Below, piece by piece: positions 43,924 through 57,072 of a DNA stretch of 64,000 bases (position 1 is the stretch's first letter; the number at the start of each line of letters is the position of its first letter). The notes under the pieces were generated by a model. That model did not search any database. It was not told where the DNA came from and saw only the letters and a program-made list of their open reading frames with translations. Made by a program: the position numbers and the translations under genes. The DNA comes from Hyphobacterium marinum (lineage in GTDB: Bacteria > Pseudomonadota > Alphaproteobacteria > Caulobacterales > Maricaulaceae), in the NCBI RefSeq assembly GCF_036330325.1, contig NZ_JAZDRO010000002.1, positions 1 to 64,000 on the forward strand. The letters are read 5' to 3'.

Positions 43924-44681
43924 ATGACATCAAAAACGTCATTGACTGGGATTCGCTGAAGCTGGTTTGGCAGTCTGCGGACCCGAAACACCGAAGCCAC
44001 TATCACGTTGCGACGATTACGAGAGAAGCGGCTGGTGTAAAGCTGAAATATGAAGCTGAAAGCGACGATTTTCGTGAGGCTTCTAAACATGGGTTTATTG
44101 GATACCCCGCCTTTGATTTCAAAAAAAGCCAAGTGTATACTACAGGCGTAGTTAATACTTTTGCTCGACGGTTACCACCAAAGGAACGCGATGATTACTG
44201 GAAATATCTAGAGTCTTTCAAGCTGCCCGCTACGCGACAATACTCTACAATGACGTTACTGGGGTATTCGTCTGGACGCTTGCCAAGCGACGGGTTTTCC
44301 TTTGTGCCCGTGATACGCGCCCAAGATGCGCCATTCGAACTGATGCTCGAAGTAGTCGGCTACCGTCATTCGGCGGCAACTAATATGAGTGCTGAGCGGT
44401 TCATCGGAGCGCATATCGAATTTCGAAAAGACGACAAAAACAGATACGATCCAAATGCGGTTCGCGTTCAGGCAGCGGGTACGCATATCGGATATGTCAA
44501 CCGAACAATGGCGATGATGATACGGGAGCTGATGGACAATGATCGTATACAGCTGAATGGATCAATCGTGCGAGTAAACGGCACTTCGGCGCGACCGAGG
44601 CCCTATATTTTCCTTTCCGCTAAGCGAACAATTACAGACCAAAAATTTAAAACTAATGGTGTCGATTCGAATGCAGCTTAG
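43920..44681 (+). CDS. HIRAN-domain protein, partner of the HipA-like kinase
   Basis: A 253-aa protein starting at an ATG that overlaps the kinase stop (ATGA). The C-terminal part, about residues 145-235, fits a HIRAN domain: ELMLEVVGYRH, ERFIGAHIEFRKDDKN, RYDPNAVRVQAAGTHIGYVN (in sequence). HIRAN domains bind 3' ends of single-stranded DNA in HLTF and occur alone or fused in bacteria. The N-terminal 140 residues (from IDWDSLKLVWQSADPKHRSHY) are not recognised. AT-rich like the kinase gene. Role unknown; a sensor, target or antagonist of the kinase is possible. Confidence 0.75.
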   Translation: MNDIKNVIDWDSLKLVWQSADPKHRSHYHVATITREAAGVKLKYEAESDDFREASKHGFIGYPAFDFKKSQVYTTGVVNTFARRLPPKERDDYWKYLESFKLPATRQYSTMTLLGYSSGRLPSDGFSFVPVIRAQDAPFELMLEVVGYRHSAATNMSAERFIGAHIEFRKDDKNRYDPNAVRVQAAGTHIGYVNRTMAMMIRELMDNDRIQLNGSIVRVNGTSARPRPYIFLSAKRTITDQKFKTNGVDSNAA

Positions 44682-44710
44682 TTTGGCGGAGGATTTGTGA
44701 ATTTCTCTCG

Positions 44711-45748
44711 CTACAGAATCTCGTCCTCGTCGAAGAGCGGGTCGCCTTCGGTTTCCTCACCGATACGGACCAGCGGATCGGTCTTCGGCGTCCGGCTGAT
44801 TTCCGCGATATGGAAGAGCGCATCGCCCTCGTTGACGACGGGCAGGACCGTCCGGCCGATCACGAGTCCGGACATGGAGGCGCGGACCTCTTCTTCCTTC
44901 TCGCCCAGCGGGTCGGCGATGGCGGCGATGACCTCGCCCTTCTCCACGAGCCCGCCGGCAGCTTTCCAGGCGCGCAAGAGCCCGCCCATGGGCGCGCGTT
45001 CCCAACCCGAACGTTTGGACAAAAGTGGCCGGATTGTCGTGGTCAGCCCCTTGGCGCTGCCGACCATGCCGACATGGTGCAGGACACGCAGCGTCCCCTT
45101 CACGCCGAGGCGGATGGCGGCCTCGTCGAAGCGCAGTGCTTCGCCCGCCTCGTAGACGAGCACGTCCTTGCCCATTTCCCGCGCTGCGAGACGCAGCGAC
45201 CCGTCGCGCAACTTCGACTGGACGATGACCGGCGGCGCGAAGGCTTCGGCCAATTCACGGACCCGCTTCGAGCCGGCGTCGATGCGCAATTGCGGGAGGT
45301 TGGTCCGGTGCTCGGCCGCCGAGTGAAGGTCGATGCCGATATCACTGCGCGAGACGATTTCCTTCATGAACAGCCGCGCCAGCCGCGCGGCCAGCGAGCC
45401 GGTCGAGGCCCCGGGGAAGCTGCGGTTCAGATCGCGGCGGTCAGGCAGATAGCGGGTGTGGTTGATGAAGCCGAACGTATTCACGATCGGAACGCAGATC
45501 AGCGTCCCGCGCACCGACTTCATCTGCGGCGTGTTGATCAGCCGCCGGATGATCTCCACGCCGATGATCTCGTCACCATGGACGGCGGCGGAGATGAAAG
45601 CGGTCGGCCCGTCCTTGCGCCCGTGGATGACGTGAGCGGACAGGGCCATCGGCGTGTGGTCAGACAGGACCGAGACCGGGATGTCGACGATACGCCGTTC
45701 ACCCGGCGCGACGGCCTTGCGGGCGATAAGGAAGTCAGGCCGCGTCAT
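44711..45748 (-). CDS. Succinylglutamate desuccinylase/aspartoacylase-family (M14-like) enzyme
   Basis: A 345-aa zinc hydrolase of the AstE/AspA type. Zinc ligands appear in SAAVHGDEIIGVE near residue 55 and IDLHSAAEH near 140, with a catalytic-type glutamate in LVYEAGE near 200. The C-terminal 80 residues are a lipoyl-like beta domain (GLVEKGEVIAAIADPLGE). The ATG overlaps the rimK stop (ATGA), so the enzyme is coupled to RimK; removing or trimming glutamate tails or acting on a related amide are inferences from context. Confidence 0.85.
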   Translation of the reverse strand: MTRPDFLIARKAVAPGERRIVDIPVSVLSDHTPMALSAHVIHGRKDGPTAFISAAVHGDEIIGVEIIRRLINTPQMKSVRGTLICVPIVNTFGFINHTRYLPDRRDLNRSFPGASTGSLAARLARLFMKEIVSRSDIGIDLHSAAEHRTNLPQLRIDAGSKRVRELAEAFAPPVIVQSKLRDGSLRLAAREMGKDVLVYEAGEALRFDEAAIRLGVKGTLRVLHHVGMVGSAKGLTTTIRPLLSKRSGWERAPMGGLLRAWKAAGGLVEKGEVIAAIADPLGEKEEEVRASMSGLVIGRTVLPVVNEGDALFHIAEISRTPKTDPLVRIGEETEGDPLFDEDEIL

Positions 45749-46650
45749 CCGCGCCCTTTGGTTTTGGTCTTGCTGGTCGCGTAGTTCTTCTCGATGAAGT
45801 CGATGATCTGGCCGGCGACGTCGATGCCGGTGGTTTCTTCGATGCCTTCGAGGCCCGGCGAGGAGTTGACCTCCATCACCACCGGGCCGTGATTGGCGCG
45901 CAGCAAATCGACACCAGCGACATTGAGCCCCATCACCTTGGCCGCGCGGATCGCTGTGGAGCGTTCCTCCGGGGTGATCTTGATCTTTGTTGCCGCGCCG
46001 CCGCGATGCAGGTTGGAGCGGAATTCGCCCTCACCGCCCTGGCGCTTCATCGCAGCGATCACCTTGCCGCCCACGACGATGGTGCGGATGTCGGCTCCGC
46101 CGGCTTCCTTGATGAATTCCTGGACCAGGATATCGACCTTGGCACCCCGGAAGGCCTCGATCACGGATTTCGCTGACCGGCGGGTTTCCGACAACACCAC
46201 GCCGACGCCTTGGGTGCCTTCCAGCAGCTTGATCACCACAGGCTCGCCACCGACGATGTCGAGCACGTCGTCGGTCATGCGCGTGTCGTGAGCGAAGGCC
46301 GTGACCGGCAAGCCGATCCCGGCGCGGGCCAGGAGCTGCAGCGAGCGCAGCTTGTCGCGTGACCGGCCGATGGCGACGGACTCGTTGACCGACCAGACCC
46401 CCATCATCTCGAACTGGCGCACCACCGCCATGCCATAACCGGTGATCGACGCCCCGATACGCGGGATAATCGCGTCATATCCGTCGAGGACCCGCCCCTG
46501 ATAGCGAACTTCCGGCCGGTGGGAGGTGATGTTCATATACATGCGCAGCGTGTCGTAGACATCAATCTCGTGGCCGCGCTGTTCGGCGGCCTCCACCAGG
46601 CGCTGGTGCGAGTAGAGACCGGCATTGCGGGCGAGCATCAGAAGACGCAT
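45745..46650 (-). CDS. rimK: ATP-grasp glutamate ligase RimK
   Basis: Adds glutamate residues to the C-terminus of ribosomal protein S6 (and can make poly-alpha-glutamate in E. coli). 301 aa. Signatures: IIPRIGASITGYGMAVVRQFE near residue 65 (shown in part), LLEGTQGVGVVLSE near 142, the glycine-rich GGEGEFRSNLHRGG near 206, and metal ligands in VVMEVNSSPGLEGIE near 252. The ATG at 46650 lies 21 bases after the rimB stop. Same strand as rimB and the M14-like gene. Confidence 0.93.
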   Translation of the reverse strand: MRLLMLARNAGLYSHQRLVEAAEQRGHEIDVYDTLRMYMNITSHRPEVRYQGRVLDGYDAIIPRIGASITGYGMAVVRQFEMMGVWSVNESVAIGRSRDKLRSLQLLARAGIGLPVTAFAHDTRMTDDVLDIVGGEPVVIKLLEGTQGVGVVLSETRRSAKSVIEAFRGAKVDILVQEFIKEAGGADIRTIVVGGKVIAAMKRQGGEGEFRSNLHRGGAATKIKITPEERSTAIRAAKVMGLNVAGVDLLRANHGPVVMEVNSSPGLEGIEETTGIDVAGQIIDFIEKNYATSKTKTKGRG

Positions 46651-46670
46651 CGGGTCAGTCCTTCCGGATT

Positions 46671-47123
46671 TCAGTTTCGGTCAGCCCGGCCGCACAAGAA
46701 GGATTTCGCAGGATCGATCAGCACGCGGCGCTTCAGCGCGGTGCGCCCGATCAGCATGCGAAATCCCATCTGGTCGCGTCGGGCCAGTGTCAATTCGATC
46801 GGCCAGGAGCGGCCACCGAGTTTCAGGCGTGTACGTATCACGATCCGGGTCTGTGTCGCACCGTCGGAACTGCGGACCTCGCGGACATCGTGGATCGGTG
46901 CCGTACAGGCAATACGGGTGCGGTTGTCTTTCTGGACAGGATGCAGTTCGAACGACACCCAAGGCGCGCCGTCCTTCTCAAACCGGTTGATGTTCCAGGC
47001 GTGAATGGCCGAAGTCCGCGCGCCGGTATCGATCTTGGCCTTGACCGGGACATCGCAGAGCTCGGGCAAGCCGGCCCATTCCCGCCATCCGATCAGGAAG
47101 GGTTCGCGCGGTTTCCCGGCCAC
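46671..47123 (-). CDS. rimB: RimB-like ATP-dependent zinc/retropepsin-like protease
   Basis: A 150-aa protein of the RimB (DUF785) family, with a retropepsin-like fold. The catalytic-type DTGA appears in KAKIDTGARTSAIHAW near residue 28, and RMLIGRTALKRRVLIDP near 122 closes the domain. In Pseudomonas RimB cooperates with RimK in S6 glutamation turnover. It starts at a GTG at 47123 and is the first gene of the rim cluster. GTG is the only reasonable start, with the usual WREWAGLPEL sequence soon after. Confidence 0.88.
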   Translation of the reverse strand: MAGKPREPFLIGWREWAGLPELCDVPVKAKIDTGARTSAIHAWNINRFEKDGAPWVSFELHPVQKDNRTRIACTAPIHDVREVRSSDGATQTRIVIRTRLKLGGRSWPIELTLARRDQMGFRMLIGRTALKRRVLIDPAKSFLCGRADRN

Positions 47124-47129
47124 GGCGCG

Positions 47130-47795
47130 TCAATCGCCCAGCCAGCCCTGGAAGCTGACATTCTCGAATGTCTGCTCGCCGATCATGAACGTACCCGTCA
47201 GAGCACTCCGGGCATTTTCCGGATAGCCATTCTGCATTTCGGCGACCTGGGCCGCGTCGAACTCGCCCTCAAAGGAAATCTGGCCCAGCACGTCATGCTG
47301 GCCCCAAAAGGCGAGCGTCTGGTCGGTGACAGCATAGTGGCTGGGCTCGAAGACGTGGGTGACCTCGTAGTAGGTATTGCCCAATTCGCCGACGCCGGTC
47401 GGGCTCGACCGGTCCTCGAAGACCAGGATCAGCGGCGAAAACGCCCCCTCCACGCCGGCGAAATACTCCGCGAACTCGAATTCCATGCCCACAAAGACGT
47501 GGTCGAGCATGACCGGCCCCAGCCCGACTTCAGTCGCCGGGATATAATACCCCGCGAGTTCGTTCTCCGCCGCATAGGTTCGGTCTTCAAGTTCTTCGGG
47601 TTGCTCCGCAGCCGCGTCGATCGCGGGCTCGCCGCCTCCTGATTCCGTCCCGGCACTGGTCTCTTCTGTCCCGGCACTGGTCTCTGACTCGGTGGCCGTG
47701 TCCGGCGCGGACGTGTCGCCGCTGACGCCCGCATCGCATGCGGCAAGAAGGAGACCGGCCGCCAGGCCCGTCATCGTCAGATAAAACGCTTTCAT
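47130..47795 (-). CDS. Predicted lipoprotein with acidic Ser/Thr-rich linker
   Basis: A 221-aa precursor with signal peptide and lipobox LLLAAC (Cys about residue 20). A low-complexity linker of Ser, Thr, Glu and Gly (ETSAGTEETSAGTESGGG, a duplicated segment) spans residues 30-70. The globular part contains ELAGYYIPATEVGLGPVMLD and TFENVSFQGWLGD. No family recognised. It lies seven bases from rimB on the same strand and may be cotranscribed with the rim genes. Confidence 0.75.
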   Translation of the reverse strand: MKAFYLTMTGLAAGLLLAACDAGVSGDTSAPDTATESETSAGTEETSAGTESGGGEPAIDAAAEQPEELEDRTYAAENELAGYYIPATEVGLGPVMLDHVFVGMEFEFAEYFAGVEGAFSPLILVFEDRSSPTGVGELGNTYYEVTHVFEPSHYAVTDQTLAFWGQHDVLGQISFEGEFDAAQVAEMQNGYPENARSALTGTFMIGEQTFENVSFQGWLGD

Positions 47796-47975
47796 GGCCC
47801 CGGCCCTTTCCCATTTCCAGAATCGGGGGTGATCTTAGCGCGGGATGCCCGTGCCGTCAGCCGGACTTCGGCCCGTCAACTCGATTATCGCCCGGGCGGA
47901 AAGACGCTTTATCGTGCCGAGTATCTGATACCGGGCGAGTCCGATCCCATATTGGCGGCAACAAAGGAGGTTCCC

Positions 47976-48833
47976 ATGCCCAAGATCAGACCCTTGGTCC
48001 ACACCACGACCGGCACCGCCGCGACCGACGGTGCGGGCGTCCGGATGCGCCGGATGATCGGCACGCACCAGCTGCCGATGATCGACCCCTTCCTGATGCT
48101 CGACCATTTCCATTCCGATAATCCGGGCGACTACATCGCCGGGTTCCCGGCCCACCCTCACCGCGGGTTCGAGACCGTGACCTACATGGTCGCGGGCCGG
48201 ATGCGCCATAAGGACAACAAGGGCCATGAAGGCGTGATCGAGCCGGGTGGTGTGCAATGGATGACCGCTGCCGGCGGGATCATCCATTCGGAAATGCCTG
48301 AGCAGGAAGAAGGCCTGATGTCCGGCTTCCAGCTGTGGATCAACCTGCCGCGCGCCGAGAAGATGAAGCCTGCCGGTTACCAGGAATTCGACCCGGACGA
48401 GATCCCGGTCGATGACCGTCCGGACAGCGGCGCGAAGGCCCGCATCGTCGCGGGCAAGACGTCTCGCGGTGTGGAAGGCCCCGTGCGGAGAATCACCGTC
48501 CAGCCCTTCTTCGCCGAAGTGGCGCTGGAGCCCGGCGGTGTGTTCGAGGAGGCACTTCCGGCCGGCCACTCGGCCATTCTGGCCGTTTTCGCCGGCTCGG
48601 TTATCCTGCCCCGGACCGGTTCGGAAGAGCCCGGCACGGTCTCAAAAGGCATGCTCGGCATTCTTGGCGAGGGTGAGACCACGCGAATCGAGGCCGGTCC
48701 TGACGGCGCCTCGCTGTTGCTGATCGCCGGCAAGCAATTGCGCGAGCCGGTCGCCAAGGGCGGGCCCTTCGTCATGAATACCGAAGGCGAAGTCCGCCAG
48801 GCGATGATGGACTACCAGTCGGGCCGCTTCTGA
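47976..48833 (+). CDS. Pirin-family protein
   Basis: A 285-aa bicupin. Metal ligands of the N-terminal cupin are present: AHPHRGFETVTYM near residue 54 (two histidines) and GGIIHSEMPEQ near 98 (His and Glu). The C-terminal cupin follows. Some pirins are quercetin 2,3-dioxygenases, others regulators; the function here is open. The ATG at 47976 has AAAGGAGG at 47963-47970; the upstream in-frame extension lacks homology-like sequence. Confidence 0.9.
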   Translation: MPKIRPLVHTTTGTAATDGAGVRMRRMIGTHQLPMIDPFLMLDHFHSDNPGDYIAGFPAHPHRGFETVTYMVAGRMRHKDNKGHEGVIEPGGVQWMTAAGGIIHSEMPEQEEGLMSGFQLWINLPRAEKMKPAGYQEFDPDEIPVDDRPDSGAKARIVAGKTSRGVEGPVRRITVQPFFAEVALEPGGVFEEALPAGHSAILAVFAGSVILPRTGSEEPGTVSKGMLGILGEGETTRIEAGPDGASLLLIAGKQLREPVAKGGPFVMNTEGEVRQAMMDYQSGRF

Positions 48834-48837
48834 CCCG

Positions 48838-51494
<2,657 letters not shown>

Positions 51495-51498
<4 letters not shown>

Positions 51499-52553
51499 GA
51501 CGCCAGCTCGAACGGTTCGAGGCCCGACAGACGCATGGAGCGCGGGCGCTGCGGGATTGTGCGTACCCGTTGCCCCTTCACAGCCGCGGCAATCGCGGCG
51601 ATGTGGTTCGGCGTCGTACCGCAACAGCCGCCGACAATGTTGAACAGGCCCGATTTCGCCCATTCGCCGAGATGGCCCGACGTGGTTTCAGGCGTTTCAT
51701 CATAGCCGCCGAGATCATTGGGCAGGCCGGCATTGGGATAGACATGGACCAGCGTGTCGGCGACCCGCGACAGCGCGGCGGCATAGGGCCGCATCTGTTC
51801 GGCCCCCAGCGCACAATTCAGCCCCACGCTGAGCGGATTGGCATGGCGGACCGAATTCCAGAATGCCTCGACGGTCTGCCCCGACAAATTCCGTCCCGAC
51901 ATGTCCACGACCGTCATCGACAGCGCCATCGGAATGGTCTCACCGGTTTCGGCCTCAAGGTCGCGGACGGCCGCAATGGCGGCCTTGGCATTGAGCGTGT
52001 CGAACACGGTCTCGATCAGCAGATAATCTGCTCCGCCATCGACGAGGCCGCGCGCGGTTTCGGTGTACATCGCCACCATCTCGTCGAATGTCGCAGCGCG
52101 GAATTCGGGCCGGTTCACATCCGGCGATAGAGATAGGGTTCGGCTGGTCGGGCCCATCGCACCGGCAACCCAGCGCGGCTTGCCTGGCTCGGAGAATTCA
52201 TCGGCCACTTGCCGAGCGATTTCTGCCCCCGCCCGATTGATATCGTAAGCGTGCGCGGACAGGCCGTAGTCTTCCTGGCTGATCGCATTGGCGTTGAACG
52301 TGTTGGTGGACATGATTTCGGCACCGGCGCGCGCATAGTCGCGATGGATGTCCGCAACCGCGTCCGGCCGGGTCAGATTGAGGATGTCGTTGTCACCCTT
52401 CACGTCCTGATTGTGGGTCGCGAACCGGTCTCCCCGGAAATCGGCTTCTGACAGGTTGAGGCCCTGGATTTCAGTTCCCTTGGGACCATCGAGAATGACG
52501 ATGCGGTCCCGGGCCGCCGCCCGAAGCGCCCCTATGCGTTCACTGCGTGTCAT
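51495..52553 (-). CDS. metH: Methionine synthase, homocysteine-binding chain
   Basis: A 352-aa (betaine/homocysteine) S-methyltransferase domain, i.e. the N-terminal module of MetH made as a separate protein. ILDGPKGTEIQGL near residue 20, and the three zinc cysteines in GLNCALGAEQ near 240 and GGCCGTTPNHI near 308. It ends with ATGA overlap to the C-terminal chain, so two chains are probably made in equal amounts and form one enzyme. It starts at ATG 52553, nine bases after the metF stop. Confidence 0.93.
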
Positions 52554-52562
52554 GAATGTCCC

Positions 52563-53465
52563 TCAGGCCGCGATAGCCGCGGCTTTGACGCCGAGCAGGC
52601 GGCAGGTCGAAATGGCCAGTCCGGCCCGATTCAGCGTGTAGAAATGAAAGTGCTCCACGCCGCCTTGCGCGAGCTTGCGGGCGAGCTTGGCCGCCACGTT
52701 TGCGGTCACGAGATCGCGGGCCTCGGCGTCGTTTTCCAGGCCGTCATAGAGATCATGCAATTCAGCCGGTATCGATGCCTTGCACAGGCCGGACATGCGC
52801 TTCAGCCCCTCGAAATTGGACTGCAGCATCAGGCCGGGAATTATCGGGATGGTAATGCCCGCCGCGACGGCCCGGTCGCGAAACCGGAAGAATACGTCGG
52901 GGTCGAAGAAGAATTGCGTGATGGCGCGCGTTGCCCCGGCATCGGCCTTGGCTTTCAGTACATCGATATCGTGGCCAAGGTCCGGGCTGTCGGGATGGCA
53001 TTCGGGATAACAGCCGACCGAGACGTCGAAATCGCCCCGGCGGCGAATGGCGGCGACCAGCTCCGGTGTCGACTCATAGCCGCCCGGATGGCTGGCGTAA
53101 GGCGCGCCCGCCCCATCAGGCGAGTCGCCGCGCAGGGCGACGATATGCTTCACGCCGACGGCAGCGTACTCATCGATGACCGCGTCGAGTTCGGCCTTGG
53201 TTGCCCCGACGCAGGTCAGGTGCGCGGCGGCATTGAGCCGCGTCTCGCTTGCGATCCGGCGCACGGTCCTGTGCGTACGTTCTCGCGTCGAGCCGCCCGC
53301 GCCATAGGTCACTGACACGAAGGCCGGGCCATAGGGCTCCAGCCGCGTCACGGCATCCCACAGCCTTTCCTCCATGGCGTCGCTTTTGGGCGGGAAGAAT
53401 TCGAAAGAGACGGAGGGCGAACCGTTGGCCTTCAAGGCCTCGGTTGCGGATGCATAGCGTTTCAT
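52563..53465 (-). CDS. metF: Methylenetetrahydrofolate reductase MetF
   Basis: FAD enzyme that makes 5-methyl-THF, the methyl donor for MetH. 300 aa. SFEFFPPKSDAMEERLW near residue 20, FVSVTYGAGGSTRERT near 53, CVGATKAELD near 86, IVALRGDSPDG near 113 and FFFDPDVFFRF near 190 are MetF signatures. The ATG overlaps the regulator-methyltransferase stop (ATGA). It supplies the product used by the two MetH chains in the same operon. Confidence 0.95.
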   Translation of the reverse strand: MKRYASATEALKANGSPSVSFEFFPPKSDAMEERLWDAVTRLEPYGPAFVSVTYGAGGSTRERTHRTVRRIASETRLNAAAHLTCVGATKAELDAVIDEYAAVGVKHIVALRGDSPDGAGAPYASHPGGYESTPELVAAIRRRGDFDVSVGCYPECHPDSPDLGHDIDVLKAKADAGATRAITQFFFDPDVFFRFRDRAVAAGITIPIIPGLMLQSNFEGLKRMSGLCKASIPAELHDLYDGLENDAEARDLVTANVAAKLARKLAQGGVEHFHFYTLNRAGLAISTCRLLGVKAAAIAA

Positions 53466-54472
53466 GATGCCGCACGTGCGCCAAAGCGCCGCCCTTCTGA
53501 TTTGATCGGGCGCTTGTCCTTGCGCGCCGCCCAGATTTTCACGGTAAGTTTTTCAGTCTTCTCTTCCGGGTGAAGCGCCGTACGGCGGGCAAGGCCCAGC
53601 CCGGCCTCTTCCACCCAATCGGTGATCTCGTTGTCGGAAAATCCCAGCCGCAAATGGGCATGCTCGGTCTTCAGGAATTCCAGCTGGTGCGGCGCGAAAT
53701 CGACAATCAGCAGAACGCCGCCGGGCTTCAGCACGCGCGCGCACTCGGTAATGGCGGCAGCCGGGTCGTCGAGATAGTGCAGCACCTGGTGCACGGTCAC
53801 GAGATCGGCCGCCCCGTCCTCGAACGGCAAAGCCGTGACGTCGGCCTGGCGGACCGAGCCATGGGACATGCCCGCGCGTTCCAGGTTAAGCCGGGCGAGA
53901 TTGAGCATGGCGTGGTTGATATCAACGCCCACTCCTCGCTTCACGCGATCAGCAAAGACTTCGAGGATGCGGCCTGTGCCAACCCCGACATCGATCATCA
54001 GTTCGAACGGCCCCTCGCCCGTGGCGGCGCGCATCGCGGCCTCGACCTCGGCTTCGGAGAATTGCAGGGAGCGGATTTTTTCCCAGTCGGCCGAGGCGCG
54101 ATCGAAATAGGCCTGGGCAGCGACGGCACGTGCTTCCTTGACACTCTCGAGCCGATCGACATCGCGGCGCAGGACAGGGTCTTCTGGGGGTGCCAGTTCG
54201 CCGATAACGCGCGCGAGGCGCTTGCCCGGACCGGAATCGGCCAGCCTGTAATAGACGAACGAGCCCTGCGGCAACCGCACCGCCAGTCCGGCGTCCGACA
54301 GCAGCTTCAAATGCCGGCTCACGCGCGGCTGGCTTTGTCCCAGGATCTGGACCAGTTCGGACACCGTCAGCTCGCCGCGCGACAACAGCACCGCGATGCG
54401 CAGGCGCGTCGGTTCGGCGAGGGCTTTCAGTTGGGCAACAAGCGGTTCCACGGCGGCATCCGGCGCAATCAT
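53462..54472 (-). CDS. ArsR-type regulator fused to a SAM methyltransferase
   Basis: A 336-aa two-domain protein. Residues about 10-95 are a winged helix (LKALAEPTRLRIAVLLSRGE, VSELVQILGQSQPRVSRHL in parts, wing QGSFVYYRLAD). Residues about 140-320 are a class I methyltransferase with motif I MIDVGVGTGRILEVF and VKRGVGVDINHAML. In alphaproteobacteria such fusions precede metF and metH; by analogy with SahR regulators, sensing of SAM or SAH is inferred. The ATG at 54472 is chosen: it adjoins an AT-rich inverted repeat, and upstream codons are not protein-like. First gene of the met operon. Confidence 0.87.
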   Translation of the reverse strand: MIAPDAAVEPLVAQLKALAEPTRLRIAVLLSRGELTVSELVQILGQSQPRVSRHLKLLSDAGLAVRLPQGSFVYYRLADSGPGKRLARVIGELAPPEDPVLRRDVDRLESVKEARAVAAQAYFDRASADWEKIRSLQFSEAEVEAAMRAATGEGPFELMIDVGVGTGRILEVFADRVKRGVGVDINHAMLNLARLNLERAGMSHGSVRQADVTALPFEDGAADLVTVHQVLHYLDDPAAAITECARVLKPGGVLLIVDFAPHQLEFLKTEHAHLRLGFSDNEITDWVEEAGLGLARRTALHPEEKTEKLTVKIWAARKDKRPIKSEGRRFGARAAS

Positions 54473-54475
54473 CAG

Positions 54476-54496
54476 ATATAAAGATATTGTTATATG
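54476..54496 (-). promoter_or_regulatory. Probable operator of the met operon regulator
   Basis: ATATAA (54476-54481) and TTATAT (54491-54496) form an inverted repeat around AAGATATTG, directly against the ArsR-methyltransferase start codon. The AT-rich symmetric layout suits an ArsR-family site for autoregulation. It lies in the divergent region shared with the secreted-protein gene at 54588. Confidence 0.6.
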
Positions 54497-54587
54497 ATTA
54501 TTTGCCTGAAAGGCAAGGCAGGCGCATGCGCAATGGGCGATCAGCCGCAGATTTGCTATCCTGCCCCTCAGAAGGGGAGGACATGCC

Positions 54588-55292
54588 ATGCGCACCATGC
54601 TTCTGGCCGGAACGGCCATCTTTCTGCTCACCGGGCCGGCATCGGCCCAGGACGGCGAACGCCGCTGCTGTCACGTCACCGAAGGAGCCTGGATCGACGG
54701 CACCTATACACCGGCGGAATGCCGGGCACTGGGGTCAGACTATGCGCCGCAGGGCGATGCGCGGGCGGCGATGTGCCGGGGGGCAACTCATGAGGAGACC
54801 CCGCCCATGACACCCGGCGCGCCGGGCAGTCCGGGCGGTGGTCCCGGGGGTGGTGACGGCAATGGCGGTAGTGGTGCCGGCGGCGGCGATGGCGATGGTG
54901 ATGGCGGCCCCCGCGTACAGCGCAGCGCCGGTGAGGGTAGCCCCCAGGCCGAAACCGCCGATCTGGCCGCGATGCGCTTCGACTACGAGATCGTGGGGCG
55001 GGCGAGCCTTTCTGAACTCGGCACGCTGAACCACCAGACGCTGGAACAGCGCGATTTCTGCGACAGCCTGCTCCAAACCGGTCTCGACAGCCGCGCGGCG
55101 GAACCGGTGAACGCGCAATGCTTCACCAATCTGCGCGGCAATGCCCACCTGGTCACCCAGAATGCCGGACGGATGCGTAATGACCGCTCACTGAGAGAAG
55201 ACGAGCGTCACGAAGCCGCCCACATCATGCAACAGGCGAGCGATACCCGCGCTCATGCCGACGCGCAGCTGGACGCCGCGAACGGGAACTAG
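54588..55292 (+). CDS. Secreted protein with glycine-rich linker, function unknown
   Basis: A 234-aa protein with a signal peptide (MRTMLLAGTAIFLLTGPASAQ). The mature N-terminus has a Cys-rich motif (ERRCCHVTEGAWIDG, then CRALG and CRG), a Gly/Asp linker (about residues 75-107), and a helical C-terminal domain with two cysteines (RDFCDSLLQ and AQCFTNL) and many charged residues. The gene is divergent from the met operon. I recognise no family. Confidence 0.75.
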   Translation: MRTMLLAGTAIFLLTGPASAQDGERRCCHVTEGAWIDGTYTPAECRALGSDYAPQGDARAAMCRGATHEETPPMTPGAPGSPGGGPGGGDGNGGSGAGGGDGDGDGGPRVQRSAGEGSPQAETADLAAMRFDYEIVGRASLSELGTLNHQTLEQRDFCDSLLQTGLDSRAAEPVNAQCFTNLRGNAHLVTQNAGRMRNDRSLREDERHEAAHIMQQASDTRAHADAQLDAANGN

Positions 55293-55308
55293 GCGCAGTG
55301 CGTGCCGA

Positions 55309-56976
<1,668 letters not shown>

Positions 56977-57072
56977 GGCGCTAAAAATTCCGTTCGTTTT
57001 AAGGAGCGAGTGCGTTGGCGCGGCGTATAACGGAGCCAAGGCCAGTCCGGCAAGCGGTGTGTGCGGGTAAGG

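Noticed and set aside
42657..44710. Attachment sites, integrase or tRNA at the ends of the AT-rich island
   Set aside because: I compared the two edges and saw no direct repeats of useful length, no tRNA end and no integrase or transposase gene, so no mobile-element boundaries are claimed.
47829..47975. Longer N-terminus for the pirin gene
   Set aside because: The added residues have no pirin-like sequence and the ATG at 47976 has a strong AAAGGAGG site.
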